Position numbers and translations under genes: made by a program. A stretch of 64,000 bases of DNA from VAZQ01 sp963840535 (GTDB lineage: Bacteria > Pseudomonadota > Alphaproteobacteria > Rhizobiales > Xanthobacteraceae), in the NCBI GenBank assembly GCA_963840535.1, contig CAWIZJ010000029.1, forward strand, positions 1 to 64,000, given 5' to 3'. The notes under the pieces were generated by a model. That model made no database searches. It was given only the letters and a program-made list of their open reading frames with translations, and was not told the DNA's origin. How positions within the stretch are numbered: position 1 is the first letter of the stretch; every line of letters begins with the position of its first letter. Below, piece by piece: positions 10,253 to 20,846 of the stretch.

Positions 10253-12404
10253 ATGAGTTTGCGGCAAGTTCTGTTTTCAACTGCTGCCGCAATCGGCATC
10301 GCCGCGATGGCGGTTGCCATGCCGGCTCCGGCGGGCGCACAGCAGGCGGCGGTCGAGATCGACAAGGACGACATCGGCGGCGTGGTCACCGGTCCGAGCG
10401 GGCCGGAAGCCGGGGTCTGGGTGATCGCGGAGACGACCGAACTGCCGACCAAGTATGCCAAGACCGTCGTCACCGACGATCAGGGCCGCTACGTCATCCC
10501 GGACCTGCCGAATGCCAATTACCAGGTCTGGGTGCGCGGCTATGGGCTGGTGGAACTCGCCGAAGATGCGTGCGAAGCCCGGCCAGCAGCTCAATCTCAC
10601 CGCGGTGCCGGCGCCCAACGAGCGGGCGGCGGCGCACTATTATCCGGCGATCTACTGGTACGCGATGATGAAGCTTCCTCCGGAGAAGGATTTCGGCGGC
10701 TCGACCGAGATCCCGAAGAACATCACGCGGGAGACCTGGCGCCAGCGCATGGGCAACGTCGACTGCATCGGCTGCCATCAGCTCGGGCAGGAAGCGACGC
10801 GCACCGTCCCGGCGCAGCTTGGCGAATTCAAGACCGGCGCGGAAGCGTGGATGCGGCGCGTCGCCTCCGGACAAACCGGCGAGTTCATGGTGAACCGGCT
10901 CGCCGGACAGCTCGGCGGCGTGCCGTTCAAGTATTTCGGCGATTGGACCGACCGGGTCGCCAAGGGCGAGCTGCCCAAGGACAAGCCGCAGCGGCCGCAG
11001 GGTGTGGAGCGGAACATCGTCGTCACGTCGTGGGAGTGGGGCACAGAGAAGCAGTTTACCCACGATCTGATCTCCTCGGACCGGCGCTATCCGACCGTCA
11101 ATGCCTACGGTCCGCTCTACGGTTCGCCCGAGTACTCGAGCGACGATATGCCGATCCTTGATCCGAAGACGCACAAGGCGACGTTCTTCAAGATGCCGGT
11201 CGCGGACCCGAACGCACCCGAATCGTTCGGACCGCCGTTCCATGCCTCCGCCGTCGCGAAGCCGACGCAGCCCTCGGCCTACTGGGGCGAGGAGAAAATC
11301 TGGAGCCAGCGCGCCAACAACCACAACGGCATGTTCGACAAGAGCGGCCGGGTGTGGTTCGCCGCGGCCGTGCGCGGGATCGATAATCCGGCCTTCTGCA
11401 AGAAGGGTTCGGACCATCCCTCGGCCAAGGTGTTCCCGTTGGACCGCTCGGGGCGCCAGGTGTCGATGCTCGATCCCAAAACAATGAAGTACAGCTTCAT
11501 CGACACCTGCTTCGGGACTCACCATCCGCAGTTCGGCTACGACGCCGACGACACGCTGTGGCTGTCCGGCACCGGCCCGGTCGCCGGCTGGGTCAATACC
11601 AAGCTGTGGGACGAGACCGGCGACGCCGCCAAGGCGCAGGGCTGGGCGCCTTTCGTGCTCGACACCAACGGCAACGGCAAGGTCGACGAATGGACCGAGC
11701 CAGACCAGCCGGCGCAGGCGGGCAAGGACATACGGATCGCGGGCTCGGGTCCTTACGCCGTGATGCCGCACCCGACCGACGGCTCGGTCTGGTACACCCT
11801 CAACGTGTTCGCCGGCACGCCGGGATTCCTGCGCTTCGATCCGAAGACCAAGCTCAGCGAGTTCTACGCCATCCCGAAAGAAGGCATCGGAGTGCGCGGC
11901 GGCGACATCGACAAGAACGGCGTGCTTTGGGGGTCGGGCTCGAACGGCACTCTCATCAGCTTCGACCGGCGCAAGTGCAAGGGTTCGCTCAATGGGCCCG
12001 CTGCGACCGGCAACCACTGCCCCGAAGGCTTTGCGTACTACAAGTACCCCGGGCCGGCCTTCGAGGGCTTCGAGAACGGGAGCGCAGAGGCGAGCTACTA
12101 CAGCTGGGTGGACCACCACAACACGGTGGGGCTCGGCGACAATGTCCCGATCTCGACCGCCAACCTCAATGACGGCTTCGCCGCGCTCAAGGACGGGCAG
12201 ATGATCATGCTGCGCATCCCGTATCCGCTGGGCTTCTTTGCCAAGGGCTTGGACGGGCGCATCGATGACCCGAACGCCGGCTGGAAGGGCCGCGGGCTGT
12301 GGAGTACGAACGGCGACCGCACGCCCTGGCTTAAGGAAGGCGGCAAGGGCGCAAAGCCGCGCGCCGTCCACATCCAGGTGCGGCCCGATCCGCTGGCGCA
12401 CTGA
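10253..12404 (+). CDS. Secreted protein with carboxypeptidase-regulatory-like domain, CXXCH motif and Vgb-like propeller, one frameshift
   Basis: About 716 residues. A signal peptide ends near AGAQQAA. A carboxypeptidase-regulatory-like Ig fold follows (DDIGGVVTGPSGPEAGVWVI to PNANYQVWVRGYG). A single haem-c motif CIGCH lies at about 171-175. The rest (about 270-710) has repeated propeller-like units (GMFDKSGRVWFAA, DADDTLWLSGTG, HPTDGSVWYTLN, DKNGVLWGSGSN) like virginiamycin B lyase-type propellers. The frame breaks near 10,554, where an extra a turns LVDSPKMRAKPGQQ into a wrong frame. The ATG has an AGGGAGG ribosome site. A periplasmic electron-transfer or lyase role is inferred, not shown. 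A hairpin follows the stop. Confidence 0.8.
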
Positions 12405-12425
12405 GCGGGCGCACATACGATTCGT

Positions 12426-12450
12426 TGGGGCCGCGCCATGCGCGGCCCCA
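12426..12450 (+). terminator. Hairpin 3' of the CXXCH protein gene
   Basis: TGGGGCCGCG, loop CCATG, CGCGGCCCCA: a perfect 10-bp stem starting 22 bases after the stop codon. The downstream T content is modest (GTTTCCGTTTT), so it is a moderate intrinsic terminator. Confidence 0.6.
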
Positions 12451-12724
12451 ATGCGTTTCCGTTTTAACATGCGGTCTCGCTCGCTACACGCCAGCGGTTC
12501 CCTGACAAGGTGATGGGATGAATTTGGCTACTTCCGGCACGTTTGAGACATGCCGGCCCGTCCGCTAAACGGTCGCTATCGGAGGCAAAGCGGACGACAT
12601 ATGCTCAATGTGAGTTCTTCTCACTTTGACCCAGAACGGACTCTCTGGCTTTTCCCGTAATTCATCGATAAGGCCTAATGGAATCCAAACTCGTGGGCAC
12701 TTGTCGGAATGGCGCGACAATGTC
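12451..12724. other. Intergenic stretch between convergent genes
   Basis: About 270 bp between the plus-strand propeller gene and the 3' end of the minus-strand cyclase gene. No coding frame stands out. The sequence is less GC-rich than its neighbours. Confidence 0.3.
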
Positions 12725-15700
12725 TTACGGGTGGCGGCCGCGACGCCGTCCTGCAGCCAAAGGCCGCCGGCCGCGTTTGCTCGATCCTTCGCCATTCCGT
12801 CCGCCCGAGCTCGCAACCAGGCTTTCGAGAAGCGCCTTGGCATGGATCAGGTCGGCCGTCCCGAATCCTTCCGTGAACCGATCATAAATCGATTGCAACA
12901 ATGTCAGGGCTTCATCACCACGACCTTGTCCCTGCCAGAGGCGCGCAAGATCGCATGTCGTGCGTAGCTGCCAGGAAAGGGCCTGCTGGCGCCGTGCCGT
13001 TTCCAGGCTCTTGACGAGCAGGTTCTCGATTTCGTCGGCTGCGGCGCGCTCGGTCGCCTGCAACAAGCCGGCCTTGATCCGCAGCACCTCGGCGACGGCC
13101 CAGCGTTCACCGGTCTCGTCCGAAATGGCGAGAGCTTCTTCGATGGTCTTCGGCGCGGTATCGCTGCGGCCTGCCTTGGCGTGAGCCTCGGCTTTGAGCG
13201 CAAGGAAGATCGGCAGCCACAGGCGCGCGCCGGTCTTGCGCCAACCCGCCAGCCCCTCATCAAGCTTCTCGATCCCTTCGTCTGTCTTCCCCCGGCATGC
13301 AATTGCCCAGCCATCGAGAATCCGCCCGCCTGCCGCCCAGAACGGAAAGTCGTGCTCGGTGCAGATCGAAATGACAGCGTTGGCGTAAGATTGCGTATCC
13401 TCCGGGCAGCGGCGGAAGATATCCATCATGCCGCAGGCATGACAAATGGTGTATGCCAGCGTAAACGGATGTGACGACGCGTCAGCGCGCTTCTTCGCCT
13501 CAGCCGCGACCGTCGCCGCCTGATCGACATATCCGAGATGCCACAGCGCCCAGCACAGATAGCTCAGGGCGGTCGCTCCGATGTCCTGACCGTAGAGGTA
13601 CTTGGATTGAGAATGGTGCTCGGGATCGTATAACTCCCGAGCACGCTCGAGGTGCTGTCGCCCGACAGCAAATTCGCCCATCTGCACATATGTAGTGCCG
13701 AGCGTGCGATGGGAGAGGCAGAGTGAGGCGGTCTCGCCATGCCGCTCCGCTTCGGCAAGAAACTCCGCCGCCGCCCTCTGCTGCATCGCGACCTCACCCG
13801 CGACGTAATTGCACGCCCATATCCCGTAAAGAATGGCGCACGTCTGCGACACCTCGGTGTATTCATCGGTCAACGCCTTCGCCTGCAGCAGAACTTCCCT
13901 CGTTTCTGGGGCGGCATAGCCGCGGCCGGCGATCATCGCCTGGGCAAGCATCACCTGCAGTTCGAGCGCTTTTCGCTTGTGCTCTGGACCGTCGGGAAGT
14001 GATTGCAGAAGTTCCAGTGCGAGCTTCAGATGCCCAATTGCCTCCGCATTGGCCGAACTCTCGTTCGCACGCTGCCCGGCTTTTCGCAGGTAATTGATGG
14101 CCCGTTCGGTGAGCCCTGCTTGCGCCAGATGATGCGCCATAAGCTGCGGCTGTGTCTCTGCCAACGCGGCGAATTGGTCTTCGAGCGCGTCGGCGATGTT
14201 GCGATGCAGCTCCTGGCGCCTCCCCCGCAGCAAGCTCGCGTAAGCTGCCTCCTGCAGCAAAGCGTGCTTGAAGGTGTACGTGGAATCCGGTGGTTCGCCG
14301 CGTTCGAAGATCAGTCCGGCGCGCGTGAGTTGCCCAAGCGCCGACTGCAGTGCAATGCCGGAAATTGGTGCGACAGCGGCGAGCAGGCGATACGTGAATT
14401 CACGACCGATCGCAGCGCCGATCTGGGCAATCTCCTTGATCGCGTTGAGCCGATCAAGACGCGCCATCAATGAATCATGCAGCGTGGTCGGAATGGCGAG
14501 ACGCGGCAGCGGGCCGACGGTGATGTAGCGATCCCCTGCATCCTGGAGCAGCCCGGACTCCAGCACCATCTTGGTGAGCTCCTCGACAAACAGGGGAACC
14601 CCATCGGTCTTGCTGATGATCGGCTCGAACACTTCGGCTGGCAATTCCTTGCCGCCCGCGACATCCCGGATCATCGCGCTGAGCTTTGTCGCGCCCAAGT
14701 CGATTGAGCTGGATCATTGTCACGTGCGGCTGATCGAGCCACGGCGGGAAGAACTCGGGCCTGAAGGTGATCAGGAGAAGCACCGGAGCCGTCTTGACCG
14801 CCTCGATGAATCGATTCGTTGCTTCCAGCGTGGAAGGATCGATCCAATGTGCGTCCTCGATCACGAAGAGCACCGGCTTTGTGCGCGCAAGGGTCAGAAC
14901 TTGACGGGTCAGGGCTTCGATCGTGAAATCTTTCTTCCGTCGCGGCGTCAGGTCCAACGCCGGATAGCGTCCGTCCGTTGGAATCGACAGCAAGGCGGCA
15001 TAGAGCGGGGCGTCGGCCAATATCTCTGGACCGATCTGGGATAACAGGGCCTCGAGCTTCTCGAGCTTGACCTCGGGGGGATCGAGTTGTTGGAAATGCG
15101 CCGCATGTTCGTGCTGGATGATAACCGGATAAAATGGGCTGTTGGTGTGATAGGGAGAGCATTGGAGTCGTATCGGCACATGTGCATCATCCGCGATCCG
15201 ATCCAGTAGAATCTTGCTGATGCGCGACTTGCCGATGCCGGCCTCGCCACACAGCAGAACAACCTGACCCTTGCCGCCCTTGGCGCGCTTCCACAGACCG
15301 TACAACTGGTGCAGCTCATTCTGCCGGCCGACAAACCGCGTAAGCCTCTTCGAACGGATCGCCGCGAAACGGCTTTCGCCCACTCGTTCCCCCAAGACCC
15401 GCCACGCCGTCACCGGCTCGGAAAGTCCCTTGAGTTCGAACGGTCCCAGCTGCTCGCACACGAACACATCGCCCAGCAATCTCATGGTGCCGGCGGCCAC
15501 GACTGTGGTGTTGGGGGCTGCCACGCTTTGCAAGCCAAATGCCAGGTTCGGAGTCTCTCCGACGACCATCTGCTCCTGCGCCAACTCCTCGCCGACGGTG
15601 TCACCGACGATGACCAAGCCGGTCGCTATCCCAACCCGCACCTGCAGCAGGTCCCCGGTCGGGAGCAGGAGCTGACTGACCTTCGCCACGAGGTCAAGCC

Positions 15701-16170
15701 CGGCTCGCACCGCGCGTTCAGCATCGTCCTCGTGCGCCTGGGGGTAACCGAAATAGGCGAGGAGTCCGTCGCCCATGAATCGGGCGACGTACCCGCCCAT
15801 CTGAGTGATCGCCGCGGCGCAGGAACCTTGGAATCTGCGGGTCACGTCGCGCAGGTCCTCGGGATCGAGCTTGACCGCCAGAGCCGTCGAGCCGACGAGA
15901 TCGCAAAAAAGGACGGTCACCTGCCGTCTCTCGGCCTTGGATTGCGCCAGGGGGCGCGCTGGCAGCTGGGGCTGGGCTCCCGCCTGAGAGGGCAGCGATC
16001 GCTCTGAGAATCCGTTTCCGATGCCCGAGCGCAACGCCCAATTTCTCCAGATCGGCTTCGGTTAAATCAGGCAGGATATCAAGATCGATGGCGTTCTCGG
16101 CAAAGACGGTCGCGTACTGCGCGAGCCCGATCCCATCAAGCCAAGTTGTTATATGGTCATTGGCGCTCAC
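12725..16170 (-). CDS. SAM domain - adenylate/guanylate cyclase - AAA ATPase - TPR regulator, two frameshifts
   Basis: Large cytosolic regulator of about 1,150 residues. An N-terminal SAM domain (TTWLDGIGLAQYATVF to LGVALGHRKRILRAI) is followed by a class III cyclase domain (RRQVTVLFCDLVGSTALAV, ARFMGDGLLAYFGYP with both metal Asp residues), a STAND/AAA ATPase with Walker A GEAGIGKS and Walker B VLFVIEDAHWIDPST, and a long TPR region. The frame shifts near 15,995 and near 14,695; both are +1 insertions, and the joined reading restores RLGATKLSAMIRDVAGG. The GTG at 16,170 was chosen because the paralogue at 21,560 also starts right at the SAM domain. Conserved residues suggest an active cyclase if the frameshifts are artefacts. 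Confidence 0.8.
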
Positions 16171-16272
16171 TGTCGCGCGCTCTTCCCGCTCACCGGCAAC
16201 AGGCGCCAGACGCTGCGCTCGGTTTGCCGCACTCTTAGCCTGCCGTAGAAGGGCTGGCAGGTCCATGCGGCG

Positions 16273-16300
16273 GACCTGAATTGTTCTGAATCGAGGTGGG
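16273..16300 (-). repeat. Dispersed repeat, copy A
   Basis: On the minus strand this reads CACCTCGATTCAGAAC followed by aATTCAGGTCCG. Matching copies occur at 21,080 and 27,645. It lies between the cyclase gene start and a kinase fragment. Confidence 0.55.
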
Positions 16301-16379
16301 TCGGCCGCTCAACGTTACTGGGAGGCAATTCGCCGTTGGCGGCTATCCTCGATGACGTAGGCGCCCCTCTCGCACAAAT

Positions 16380-16532
16380 GACGCTCAGCATCTCGGACGC
16401 CGCAGTCTGGCGCTGATACGCGTCAATCAGCTCGCGTTGCAGCCATGCGTTTACTGTCTTGAAATCGGCAGCGGCTTTCGGGCGCCGTCGTCCGGCCCCG
16501 GTTGTTCGTTTCGCCCGCGTGCCCTTCGTCAT
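16380..16532 (-). pseudogene. Short fragment of a sensor-kinase-like linker
   Basis: Reads MTKGTRAKRTTGAGRRRPKA, then VNAWLQRELIDAYQRQTAASEMLSVIC. The last part resembles the coiled linker ahead of GAF domains, compare LQQQTATADVLKVIS in the kinase at position 550. The similarity then stops and the frame runs on into the repeat and the SAM-domain gene. Probably the N-terminal stub of a broken GAF-containing kinase or cyclase. Confidence 0.45.
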
Positions 16533-16658
16533 GGTGACGTAGCTAGCGTGCGCGCCCCGAGCCAACACGGGGCCGCTCCGCCGAACAGTGAAATGAATTC
16601 CCATTGCCTCATCAGGTGCCCGCGAAGCGGAGCCTTACGCCAGCGGTGCAGCATTTAG

Positions 16659-16696
16659 CGGGCCCCGACCACAGGTTGCCAAAAGATCGGGGCCCG
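16659..16696. repeat. Perfect 10-bp inverted repeat
   Basis: CGGGCCCCGA, an 18-base loop, then TCGGGGCCCG. There is no T tract, so it is not a standard terminator. It could be a recognition site or a palindrome of a mobile element. Confidence 0.4.
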
Positions 16697-16707
16697 GCGG
16701 CGCAGGG

Positions 16708-16920
16708 ATGGCTGACATCCACCGCTGCCCTAAAGCCGCTCGCCATTATGCCCGGTGCGGGACCTCTAAGGCGCCTCCCATTTGGGGGGTATCGGCCGTT
16801 TCCGACGAGATGCGCGAGCTGATCGAAAGCGAATGGCCGGAGCTAATGTATAAGCTGCCGCCGCGCACCCCCCGAAGCCTCACTGACCTAATTGTGCTGC
16901 AAAAGCCACACTCCATTTGA
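16708..16920 (+). CDS. Possible small protein, unknown
   Basis: A 70-residue frame beginning MADIHRCPKAARHYARCG with two Cys residues and a mixed charged middle (MRELIESEWPELMYKLPP). A GCAGG sits just before the ATG. No family recognised. It lies in a repeat-rich stretch between two palindromes, so chance is possible. Confidence 0.25.
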   Translation: MADIHRCPKAARHYARCGTSKAPPIWGVSAVSDEMRELIESEWPELMYKLPPRTPRSLTDLIVLQKPHSI

Positions 16921-17041
16921 ATCCGCAGCGTTTGGTTAATCGGTAGTGTGGCACGACCGCGGCTCTAGTCGGCTATAGCAGAATGCCTGTCGAGCGCTCG
17001 GCCCCCTCCTTCCGCAACCCCGAGCCGGGGGCCGCCCGCTC

Positions 17042-17076
17042 AAAACCCCGCCGGGGGGCGCTTTGGCGGGGTTTTT
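17042..17076. terminator. Strong bidirectional intrinsic terminator
   Basis: AAAACCCCGCC, 12-base loop, GGCGGGGTTTT plus one more T. The A run before and the T run after make it work in both directions. No clear gene ends just before it on either strand, so it may be a relic of a lost gene or mobile element. Confidence 0.7.
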
Positions 17077-17539
17077 CTCTCTGCGCTCTTTTTTTCGCCC
17101 CCATCGCCAAGCCCTTCGGCGACGGCGCGGCCGCAGGCGCGGCGGTGTAGCCCGCAAGACGTCCCCGATGACCGCTAATGTGCAGGGTTTCGGATGCCGG
17201 CGATGATTGATGGCGCTGCGAGCAACTGGCCGGCGTCCGAAAGCCGCCAAGGAAGGAACCCGCGGGCGATGGTACGCGGAGGCTGGCGCGCACTCGGCTA
17301 TGGGGATTTGGCTGACGCGGAAGGTGTGTGCGAGGGAGGACAATGCGGTTGGACGCGAGCAATGAGGCGGGTGGCAGGCAGCAGCAGCTCGGGTTGGTGA
17401 TCGCGACGAGCGCTGGAGGCGGCTGTTGCGAGCTTGCTTCGATGGCGGGACGGCACGTTTCGGCGGATGTGGTCGCCGCCGGTCCGCGACCAGCACCGTG
17501 CGAGGTTGTCAGCCTGTCGTCGCAGCACAGCGATCGTGG
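17077..17539. other. Probable 3' remains of an IS91-type element
   Basis: No convincing coding sequence. This lies downstream of the IS91 transposase fragment on the minus strand and may be the non-coding end of that element; no terminal oriIS or terIS could be identified. Confidence 0.3.
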
Positions 17540-17877
17540 TCATGACGTGTCGATCCTGATGGCGACGGTTGACGATGATGGTTGGTGGCGCGGCTGGCAG
17601 CCGCGCGCGAAGGTCTCGATGATGATCATGCGGCTGCCGCAGCACGGACAGGGATGCGAGAGGGTCGGCGGCTCGTTGGGATCGGTGGCATCCGCATCGG
17701 CAGGCGGGTCTTGAGGCTTTGGCACCGCGAGCAGCTCGCGTGCGCGCGCGACGTTGTCGGCGCAGGAGGACTTGGCGAATAGCCCGTAGTGACGGATGCG
17801 GTGGAAGCCCTTCGGCAGGACGTGGATGAGGAAGCGGCGGATGAACTCATCGGTTGCGAGGGTCATGACCTTGTACC
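17540..17877 (-). mobile_element. IS91-family transposase, C-terminal fragment
   Basis: About 110 residues reading TLATDEFIRRFLIHVLPKGF, HRIRHYGLFAK, then a Cys-rich CPCCGSRMIIIETFARG. This is the C-terminal part of the Y2 rolling-circle transposases of IS91/IS801 type. The catalytic tyrosines lie N-terminal to this and are missing: at about 17,877 the similarity ends abruptly and an unrelated hydrolase fragment begins on the other strand. A truncated, immobile remnant. Confidence 0.7.
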
Positions 17878-18599
17878 GCGCAAGGGCCGGTCAGAGCGGC
17901 GACCGGAAAGAAGTATCGGTCCATCTCCTACACGCAGAGATATTACGGGAGCGCCCCATGGCCGGATGACGGTAAGAACTTCAATCTCGCGACCCATGCC
18001 GATGATCTCGCCAAGCTCATCCAGTCGCTGAACGCGGGACCGGCCCATATCGTCGGCTGGTCCTATGGGGGCGCGGTGGCAGCGATCGCCGCGCTAAAGA
18101 ATCCGTCAGTGGTCCGTAGCCTTATCCTCTATGAGCCGGCCCTTGGCTCTGTACTGCCTGCTGACAGCCCGGAGGAGAAAACGGCACGCGAAGATAGGGC
18201 AAAGATCTTGGCCCGGCCACTGCCGCGGCCAAAGCGGGCGACGCCGCGCAAGCGGTCCGGCTGTTATACGAGGCCATTTACCAGCTCCCGCCCGGTAGTT
18301 TCGAGGGCCTGCCGCAATCAACGAAAGCGGGGGTGCTTGAGAACGCCAGGACGCGTCCGCTGTCAATTGCGGCGCCACCGCCGAATGTTACATGCGACGC
18401 TCTGAAGGCTTTCACCCGACCGACACTCGTCATGTGGGGGCAAAAGTCTCAAGCTTACTTCGCACTGACTAGCGAAGGAGTCGCAAGCTGCGTGCCGGGG
18501 GCTCAGCGGGTCATCATGCAGAACGTCAACCACAACGGTCCAGTTCGTGATCCGGACGCATTTAGCGCGGCCGTTCTCGAGTTCCTAGCGAAGCGTTAG
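17878..18599 (+). pseudogene. Alpha/beta-hydrolase, N-terminally truncated and frameshifted
   Basis: Starts without an initiator in KKYRSISYTQRYYGSAPWPD, then the nucleophile elbow HIVGWSYGGAVAAIAA with the catalytic Ser. After about 18,205 the frame changes (-1) and continues with GPATAAAKAGDAAQAVRLLY, the DALKAFTRPTLVMWG strand and the catalytic His region NVNHNGPVRDPDAF. The N-terminal strands with the HG oxyanion motif are missing, replaced at 17,877 by the IS91 fragment. Truncation plus frameshift make this a true pseudogene. Confidence 0.7.
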
Positions 18600-18737
18600 G
18601 GATCTTGATTTTGAGCTCTGACCGGCGCAGTGCATGGGAGCAGCATACGCTGCGCCGATCGAATCCTTCTCGCAGTTTCGCACGGATTGAAAGTTATGGC
18701 GGCCTGCGCGCGCGCAAACTTGAGGTGACAAATACAA

Positions 18738-18881
18738 GATCTTGAAAGGCGCCAAGCCCGCCGAAATTCCGGTGGAACAGCCGACCAAGTTCGATTTCGT
18801 CATCAACCTGACCACTGCGGAGCCCTCGGACTCACCGTGCCGCCAACGCTGCTCGCCCGCGCCGACGAGGTGATCGAGTAA
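18738..18881 (+). pseudogene. C-terminal remnant of an ABC_sub_bind protein
   Basis: Reads YKILKGAKPAEIPVEQPTKF, DFVINLTTA, then after a one-base loss LGLTVPPTLLARADEVIE and stop. About 45 codons of the family C-terminus. The 3' flank, ending near GGTTGTGGCACATCGCGTC, resembles the flank after the intact copy ending at 27,469. Confidence 0.7.
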
Positions 18882-19072
18882 GTGCACTCGGCACGTATTT
18901 GCTGCGCTGCATGAGTCCGGTTGTGGCACATCGCGTCGGTTCGCGGCAGTGCGGCAATACGGCCGGAGTCGGGGGGAAGCAGACATGCCAAGGACATCGC
19001 TCAGCCGACGCGTGAGGCCGGGCGCAACGTCGGCTGTACCTTCCTAACAAATACAAACTGCGTGGGTTAAGC

Positions 19073-19273
19073 CTACGATCGTTCGTTCGCGTAGGGGACC
19101 GCGCTCAAACTGGCCGACCAAAGACCATCTAACCAACCCTTGCGCTTTCGGACTTCGGCCTCAAGCCAAACTTTGTGGTAATCCACGCACTTCTGCGAAC
19201 AAAAGCTTTTGAACCCTCGACGCTGCCGCACAAGTCCGAACTTGCCATAGCAGTAAGCGCAATGGTTATTCAT
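19073..19273 (-). CDS. Small four-cysteine zinc-binding protein
   Basis: A 66-residue protein starting MNNHCAYCYGKFGLVRQRRG. Cys5, Cys8, Cys25 and Cys29 (CAYC, FCSQKC) form a likely zinc knuckle/treble-clef site. The rest is basic and aromatic (YHKVWLEAEVRKRKGWLDGL). The ATG at 19,273 has a perfect GGAGGA site, which decides the start over a longer frame. It may bind nucleic acid or protein; no family assigned. Confidence 0.7.
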   Translation of the reverse strand: MNNHCAYCYGKFGLVRQRRGFKSFCSQKCVDYHKVWLEAEVRKRKGWLDGLWSASLSAVPYANERS

Positions 19274-19412
19274 GGCTTCCTCCGAATGGCGTCCGGCTCT
19301 AATCCGACGCCGCTGAGGTGACAACCGCGCCTTGAGGCATTGATCTAACTCGAACTCGCGGGAACTCGATAGGAGTTCATGATCGCACGGCTCGTATCTG
19401 TCGAATAAACAG

Positions 19413-19440
19413 AAAAACCCGAACGACCGGCTCGGGCTTT
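19413..19440 (-). terminator. Intrinsic terminator of the phasin gene
   Basis: On the minus strand: AAAGCCCGAG, loop, TTCGGGTTTTTC. A GC stem followed by five T, 50 bases after the phasin stop codon. Confidence 0.7.
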
Positions 19441-19489
19441 ACCGTGACACAACGAGGGCCGACACTCGCCGACCAAAACAACTTTGAGT

Positions 19490-19990
19490 TCAAGTGACCC
19501 GACTGAACGCCTTGCTGACACCGGCCTTGACCGGCTCGCTCGCGTCGACCGCCGTCTTCTGCGCTATCACAGTGAGTTCCTTGGTCTGAACCGAGAGGGC
19601 ATCAAACTGCTTGCGGGCGTGCGCGGTCGACAGCTCGACAACTTCCGCCATCGACTTCACGGCCATCAGTTCACCATAGAAGCTGAAGGCCGCGTTGGTG
19701 TTTGTGCGGGCAGCCTCGATTAGTTTGAGGCCGTAATCCGCGGCACCCTTCGTAGCGATCGCGTAGGTCGCTTCGAGGGCGTCGGTGGCCTCTTCGGCTG
19801 CCGCCTTCATTTTCTTGTAATTCTCCTGGGCTTGCGACGCTCCTTTTTCGGCGAACTCGCGAAACGCCTCCGGGATTTCCACCTTCGGCATCTCGAACTG
19901 AGGGATTTCGAACTTCGGGATCGCAAACGTCGCGTTAGTTGTCGCAGACATAGGCTTTGCGGTTTTGGCCTTGGCTTCTGCCTCGGTCAT
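19490..19990 (-). CDS. Phasin family protein
   Basis: A 166-residue polyhydroxyalkanoate granule-associated protein. A low-complexity start rich in Ala, Lys and Glu leads to PKFEIPQFEMPKVEIPEAFR, a common phasin lead-in. An amphipathic helical Phasin_2-like domain follows (QENYKKMKAAAEEATDAL, YGLKLIEAARTNTNAAFSFY, FDALSVQTKELTVIAQKTA). The start at 19,990 (MTEAEAKAKTAKP) has a weak AAGGAT site; a longer frame upstream lacks sense. A strong terminator follows. It coats storage granules, consistent with a PHB-making rhizobial-type organism. Confidence 0.85.
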   Translation of the reverse strand: MTEAEAKAKTAKPMSATTNATFAIPKFEIPQFEMPKVEIPEAFREFAEKGASQAQENYKKMKAAAEEATDALEATYAIATKGAADYGLKLIEAARTNTNAAFSFYGELMAVKSMAEVVELSTAHARKQFDALSVQTKELTVIAQKTAVDASEPVKAGVSKAFSRVT

Positions 19991-20549
19991 CAACAGAGAT
20001 CCTTCGTATAGGGCATGACAATAGGCTACCACTCCTGCCCTGAACTTGGTGTGGGGCTTGGTACACGTTCCCGCAGCCACTCGGATCGTAAAGGCCCGCC
20101 GACTGGTCGCCGTGTTTCGATAGGGATGCAGATAGGGCACGACGTGTTGCAATGCAATAGTATGCTGCCTCGCAAAAGCGTATTTCTGCATTGCAAAATC
20201 GATCGGCCTTGGCCGATGCCAACTCGGCTGCCAGCGCCGTCAGAGCTCGCAATGGTTCCAAGTCCACGGTCGACGTGGCGAGCGTCTTCGTAGATGCTGT
20301 GCGGGATTTTTGCGCTCCGGCGCCTTTGGGCAGCACTTGGGCGCCACGATCATCTGTCCTTGCGCGATAGAGGACAGGCTTCGGGTCGAGGCCGTTGAGC
20401 TTGTCTGTAAATCAGCGCGCCCGAATGACCCTTTTCGGCGCCGAACCGTGACCCTGCATTGCGCTTGAAATGAGAGCAGTGACAAAGGGATGTAACACAA
20501 ATACCGGGGTCCGCGTTGGACGCCGATCTCAAATTTGACCCCACGCCGC
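19991..20549. other. Phasin upstream region and unassigned sequence
   Basis: Holds the phasin promoter region on the minus strand. A minus-strand frame (about 20,336 downwards: MLPKGAGAQKSRTASTKTLA) is open for roughly 100 codons, but shows no family and overlaps the phasin leader. Nothing else recognised. Confidence 0.35.
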
Positions 20550-20846
20550 TCCACAATCCAGGTCTCGTCACCAATGCAACCCGGCAACAGTGGTGGACCG
20601 CTGACGGATTCGAGCGGAGTTGTCATCGGCATCAGCAAAGGCGTCCTGGGTACGCTTGAGGCTGCCGTGGCCGCCGGCGGTGCCGTACCCCAGAACGTCA
20701 ACTTTGGGGTCTCGTCGGGTACAGCGGTCGCCTTTCTCGGGACCCGCAACATCGACGCCGAGATCACCACCGGAGCCAGCAAATTGGAACCCGAAGCCAT
20801 AGCCGAGATCGCCATGAAGTTTACCGTGCAAATTTCGTGCGATTGA
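20550..20846 (+). pseudogene. Trypsin-like serine protease, C-terminal fragment
   Basis: Reads IQVSSPMQPGNSGGPLTDSS, GVVIGISKGVLG and VPQNVNFGVSSGTAVAFL. GNSGGP carries the catalytic Ser of the S1/HtrA-type trypsin fold. The His and Asp parts that should lie upstream are absent, so only the last third of the protease remains. Confidence 0.65.

Noticed and set aside
10494..12470. 658-codon minus-strand frame
   Set aside because: Antisense shadow of the CXXCH/propeller gene, rich in Arg, His and Ala with no family features.
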